Origin: an uncultured Flavonifractor sp.
GTDB lineage: Bacteria; Bacillota; Clostridia; Oscillospirales; Oscillospiraceae
NCBI GenBank assembly: GCA_910585415.1
Contig: CAJUDT010000001.1
Coordinates: 79,005 to 143,004 of the forward strand
Length of the DNA: 64,000 nt
Direction: 5' to 3'
Below, piece by piece: positions 61,183-64,000 of this stretch (positions within the stretch are counted from its first letter, which is position 1; every line of letters starts with the position of its first letter). The position numbers and the translations under genes were made by a program. A model generated the notes under the pieces. The model saw only the letters and a program-made list of their open reading frames with translations, ran no database searches and was not told where the DNA came from.

Positions 61183-63513
61183 TTGAAAGCCGTGATTTTA
61201 GCCGGAGGCGAGGGCGTCCGCCTGCGGCCCCTGAGCCTGGGCCAGCCCAAGCCTATGACTCCCCTCTTTGACCAGCCCATTTTGGAGCACATCCTCCGCC
61301 TGCTCCGCCGCAGCGGGATTGTGGAGATTGCCGTCACCCTCCAATATATGCCCCGGCGCGTCACCGACTATTTTGGCAGCGGTGAGAATCTGGGTGTACA
61401 CCTGACTTACTTTACAGAACCGGAACCCCTGGGCACCGCCGGGGGTGTCCGGCAGTGCATGGACTTCCTGGGGCAAGAGGATTTCCTTGTCATCAGCGGA
61501 GATGCCGTGTGTGATTTGGATTTGAAGTCCGCCATGGAGTTCCACGCCGCCCGGCAGGCCGCCGCCACCCTGCTGCTCTACCGCCACCCGAAGCCGCTGG
61601 AATACGGTCTGGTGCTCACTGGCCAGGATGGGCGGGTCAAGCGGTTTATCGAAAAGCCCAGCTGGGGTCAGGTGCTTACCAATACGGTCAATACCGGTAT
61701 TTATCTGCTCTCCCGCCGGGCTATGGACGCCGTTCCCGCCGGACAGCCCTTCGATTTTGGCCGGGACCTGTTCCCCGCCCTGCTGGCGCAAGGAGAAGCC
61801 CTTTACGGTTTTGCCCCCAAGGGCTATTGGTGCGACATGGGCGATTGTCAAGCCTATCTGAAGTGCGCGGCGGACGCCCTGGCTGGAAAGGTCCGGCTGG
61901 ACTTGGGGCTTCCCCAGGCGGCTCCGGGCATCTGGTGCGCCGGACCTCTGCCCCAGGGGGTGGAGCTGACGCCCCCATGCTGGCTGGGACCCAATGTGGC
62001 AGTGGGCGAGGGCTCTCTGATTGGTCCTCATGTTATCTTGGGGGCCGGGAGCACGGTGGGCCGGCAGAGTCTGGTTCAGCGCTCCGTGCTCCACGGCGCT
62101 TCTGTGGGGGACCGGGCCACCCTCTATGGCAGTATCCTCTGCCGGGGCGCGCAGGCGGGCCGTGGAAGCGTTCTCAATGAGGGGACGGTCCTGGGCGAGG
62201 GCGCTTCCGCCGGAGAGGAATCCATTTTGATGGAGGGCGTCAAGCTCTGGCCCAACCGGACGGCCCCAGCCGGGAGCCGCCTCACCGCCTCCCTCACCAC
62301 CGGCGGGCTGCGGGGCCCCCTGAGCTTTTCCAGCGGCGGTACCCTGCGGGGTGAGCTGGGGCAGGAGCTCACCCCGGAGACTTTGCTATTGCTGGGGAAT
62401 GCCCTGGGTGCAGACGGCATTGTGGGCATTGCCCATGGAAGCGGCGAAGGGGCCCGGATGCTGGCGCAGGCGGCGGGCTGTGGGGCCTGCGCCGCCGGGG
62501 CCAAGGTTCTGGCCCATGATGCTCCCACTCCCTCTGCCGCCGCCTGGCTGGCGGGGGCCTGGGGTTTGCCTGCCACTCTTTATGTGGAGCAGCGGGAGGA
62601 AGAAATCTGCCTCCAGCTCTTTGACAACTGCGGTCTGCCTCTGAGCAGGGACCGCCAGCGCAAGCTGGAGGGTGCTCTTCTGCGGGGTGAGCAATTCCGT
62701 GTCCCGGCCCATCGGGTGGGCCGGAGGGAGGTTGTCACTGGCGTGGCGGGCGCATACGCCCGAGATGCCGCCCGGCGAAGCCGCCTCTCCCCCGCTCCGA
62801 TTAAGCGCCTGGAGGTGGCGGTTACCGGCCGGACGGCGGCAGACCGGGCCTTGGCGGAGGCCCTGTCCGCCCTGGGGTGCGCGGTGAGCCGCATGGCCCG
62901 GCCGGGGGTGGCGGCCTTCCGCACCAGCCGGGGAGGCTTTCATCTGCTGGCTTGGGATGAAGAGGGGGAGGCCCTTTCACCTGAGCTGCTGCTGTCCATG
63001 GTGGCTCTGGTGGAGCTGGAGCAGGGACGGGGGCCGGTGGCCCTCCCCGCCGCCGCCCCAGCGGCCATTGATGCTATGGCCGCGCAATATGGCTCTAATG
63101 TTCTCCGTCTGGGCCGGGATGGGCGGGAGGCCGAGGCGCGCTATGGGGCTTCTCCCTGGCTGTGGGATGCCCTTTTTGCGGCCTGCCGTCTGTGTTCTCA
63201 TATGGCGCTATCAGGCGAGCGCCTTCATGGGCTGGCCGGGCGGCTTCCGCCCTTCGCCCGGCGGCGGAGGGAGGTTCCCTTGCAAGGGGACCGCGGAACG
63301 GTGATGCAAGCGCTGTTCCGCCTGCTTCCCGGCGCGGAGCCCGCCGGTGAGGGGCTGCGCTTCCGGCGGGGGGAGGGCTCGGCATATCTTGTCCCCCACT
63401 CCCAGCGGAGCGCTCTGCGCGTTATTAGCGAAGCTGCCAATGTTGAACTGGCGGAGGAATTATGCGGGTTTTGTGCGCAGGCTGCGCGGGAGGCTGATCG
63501 AGACAAAACCTGA
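61183..63513 (+). CDS. Sugar-phosphate nucleotidyltransferase fused to degenerate phosphomannomutase domain
   Basis: A 776-residue protein. Residues 1-235 are an NTP-transferase domain (LKAVILAGGEGVRLRPL, QPKPM, GDAVCDLDL, FIEKPSWGQ, NTGIYLL). Residues about 245-355 form a hexapeptide beta-helix. From about 365 on it aligns in place with phosphomannomutase/phosphoglucomutase, but the active-site TASHNP loop and the metal-binding DGDGDR motif are not present. Fused intact proteins are known in Clostridia and cyanobacteria. The start is uncertain: a TTG at 61183 gives the family start MKAVILAGG; a TTG at 61162 is also open. Substrate unknown (GDP-mannose or NDP-glucose type). Confidence 0.82.
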   Translation: MKAVILAGGEGVRLRPLSLGQPKPMTPLFDQPILEHILRLLRRSGIVEIAVTLQYMPRRVTDYFGSGENLGVHLTYFTEPEPLGTAGGVRQCMDFLGQEDFLVISGDAVCDLDLKSAMEFHAARQAAATLLLYRHPKPLEYGLVLTGQDGRVKRFIEKPSWGQVLTNTVNTGIYLLSRRAMDAVPAGQPFDFGRDLFPALLAQGEALYGFAPKGYWCDMGDCQAYLKCAADALAGKVRLDLGLPQAAPGIWCAGPLPQGVELTPPCWLGPNVAVGEGSLIGPHVILGAGSTVGRQSLVQRSVLHGASVGDRATLYGSILCRGAQAGRGSVLNEGTVLGEGASAGEESILMEGVKLWPNRTAPAGSRLTASLTTGGLRGPLSFSSGGTLRGELGQELTPETLLLLGNALGADGIVGIAHGSGEGARMLAQAAGCGACAAGAKVLAHDAPTPSAAAWLAGAWGLPATLYVEQREEEICLQLFDNCGLPLSRDRQRKLEGALLRGEQFRVPAHRVGRREVVTGVAGAYARDAARRSRLSPAPIKRLEVAVTGRTAADRALAEALSALGCAVSRMARPGVAAFRTSRGGFHLLAWDEEGEALSPELLLSMVALVELEQGRGPVALPAAAPAAIDAMAAQYGSNVLRLGRDGREAEARYGASPWLWDALFAACRLCSHMALSGERLHGLAGRLPPFARRRREVPLQGDRGTVMQALFRLLPGAEPAGEGLRFRRGEGSAYLVPHSQRSALRVISEAANVELAEELCGFCAQAAREADRDKT

Positions 63514-64000
63514 TGGCGTTCTTGTTTGCTTCTTCTTCGTTGCTCCCTGCGTTTCGCTCTCTGGTCTGGGCTTTTATTGGGGTGGGTGCCTCTTCCTCGT
63601 TACTCTCTGCGGGTCGTTTTCTGGTCCCGCCTCCGGCGGCCTACTTTCCAGCGAAGGAAAGTAGGCAAAGTTCGCCGGGCCTGCGGGCCCGGACCCTGCG
63701 TCGGGGCGAAATCCGCTCCATTCCGTTTCCGGCTGACGCCGAAAACTGCATTGCGCTCCTTTGCCCCTCCTTCTCCCCACCGGACCCGCTTCGCTGGGCT
63801 CCGGCGGGGCCCCCACGAGGGGGGGCGGCGGTGGAGGTACGGAGCTTGCAAATCCTTTGGTTGCTACCCGCCGTTTAAGCCTCCGCCCTCAACACTTCGG
63901 CCATTGGCCCCTCGGGCGGATATCCCCCTGGCAAAACTTGTGAGCAGTTGCCCTGCCTTTGGCTGTACTCATGCCGCCTTTCGGACTACCAACCCCTACA
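63514..64000. repeat. Right-end non-coding region with internal repeats
   Basis: About 490 bases without a convincing gene. Two imperfect copies of a 34-base unit (63530-63563 and 63593-63626, both ending CTGGTC) are followed by a perfect 11-bp hairpin (GCCTACTTTCC with GGAAAGTAGGC, 63639-63666, loop AGCGAA) without a T-tract. The rest is GC-rich. It has the look of a dispersed intergenic repeat. Confidence 0.5.

Noticed and set aside
60825..61364. Minus-strand open frame of 179 codons upstream of the sensor gene
   Set aside because: It runs antisense into the nucleotidyltransferase start and through the repeat; no domain or ribosome site supports it.

Overview
The window reads as chromosome of a high-GC, spore-forming member of the Clostridia, most like the gut Oscillospiraceae (Flavonifractor, Pseudoflavonifractor, Intestinimonas group). 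This placement is inferred from the spoIIIA genes, PolC, a large Gram-positive SRP RNA just upstream of dnaX, and GC-rich coding with little intergenic space. No search was run, so the taxon is tentative.

Layout. 1-17300, mostly minus strand: the start of the spoIIIA operon, an overlapping ECF sigma/anti-sigma pair, two M16-type peptidases with lgt, three small membrane-anchored unknowns (plus), an FMN riboswitch with ribU and an overlapping flavin-binding gene (plus), and a 7-kb NdvB-like beta-1,2-glucan synthase. 17489-30222: ferritin, then a housekeeping operon read pyrH-frr-uppS-cdsA-dxr-rseP-ispG-orf-polC, and an orphan BMP-type lipoprotein. 30464-39188: deoC, a DUF362 ferredoxin protein, a FUSC-like protein, ebfC, dnaX and the SRP RNA on minus; a purine permease, an ICMT-like methyltransferase, a CorA-like protein and an immunity-like protein on plus.

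39282-60474 is the main attraction: a B12-dependent propanediol/glycerol bacterial microcompartment (BMC) locus, all on the minus strand. A sensor, an AraC response regulator and a PduQ-type alcohol dehydrogenase form a first unit that ends in a terminator. The shell and enzyme operon follows: pduA-B-C-D-E-G-H, a BMC protein with a long acidic tail (PduK position), a second pduA/J, pduL, eutJ, a flavoprotein, pduN-O-P-S. After a 173-bp gap carrying its own promoter with an operator-like palindrome come an unrecognised membrane protein, pduT, a four-fold CxxC repeat protein, a peroxiredoxin-glutaredoxin fusion, pduU and pduV. Diol is dehydrated by PduCDE, the aldehyde is oxidised by PduP to acyl-CoA and reduced by PduQ, PduL makes acyl phosphate, PduO and PduGH maintain B12, and PduS moves electrons. 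PduF, PduW, PduX and PduM are not seen. The peroxiredoxin, CxxC-repeat protein and membrane protein form a redox/transport cassette not found in the textbook Salmonella operon; it is the best candidate for something undescribed.

The right end holds a MITE-like element next to the sensor gene, a nucleotidyltransferase fused to a degenerate phosphomannomutase domain (plus), and about 490 bp without a recognisable gene.
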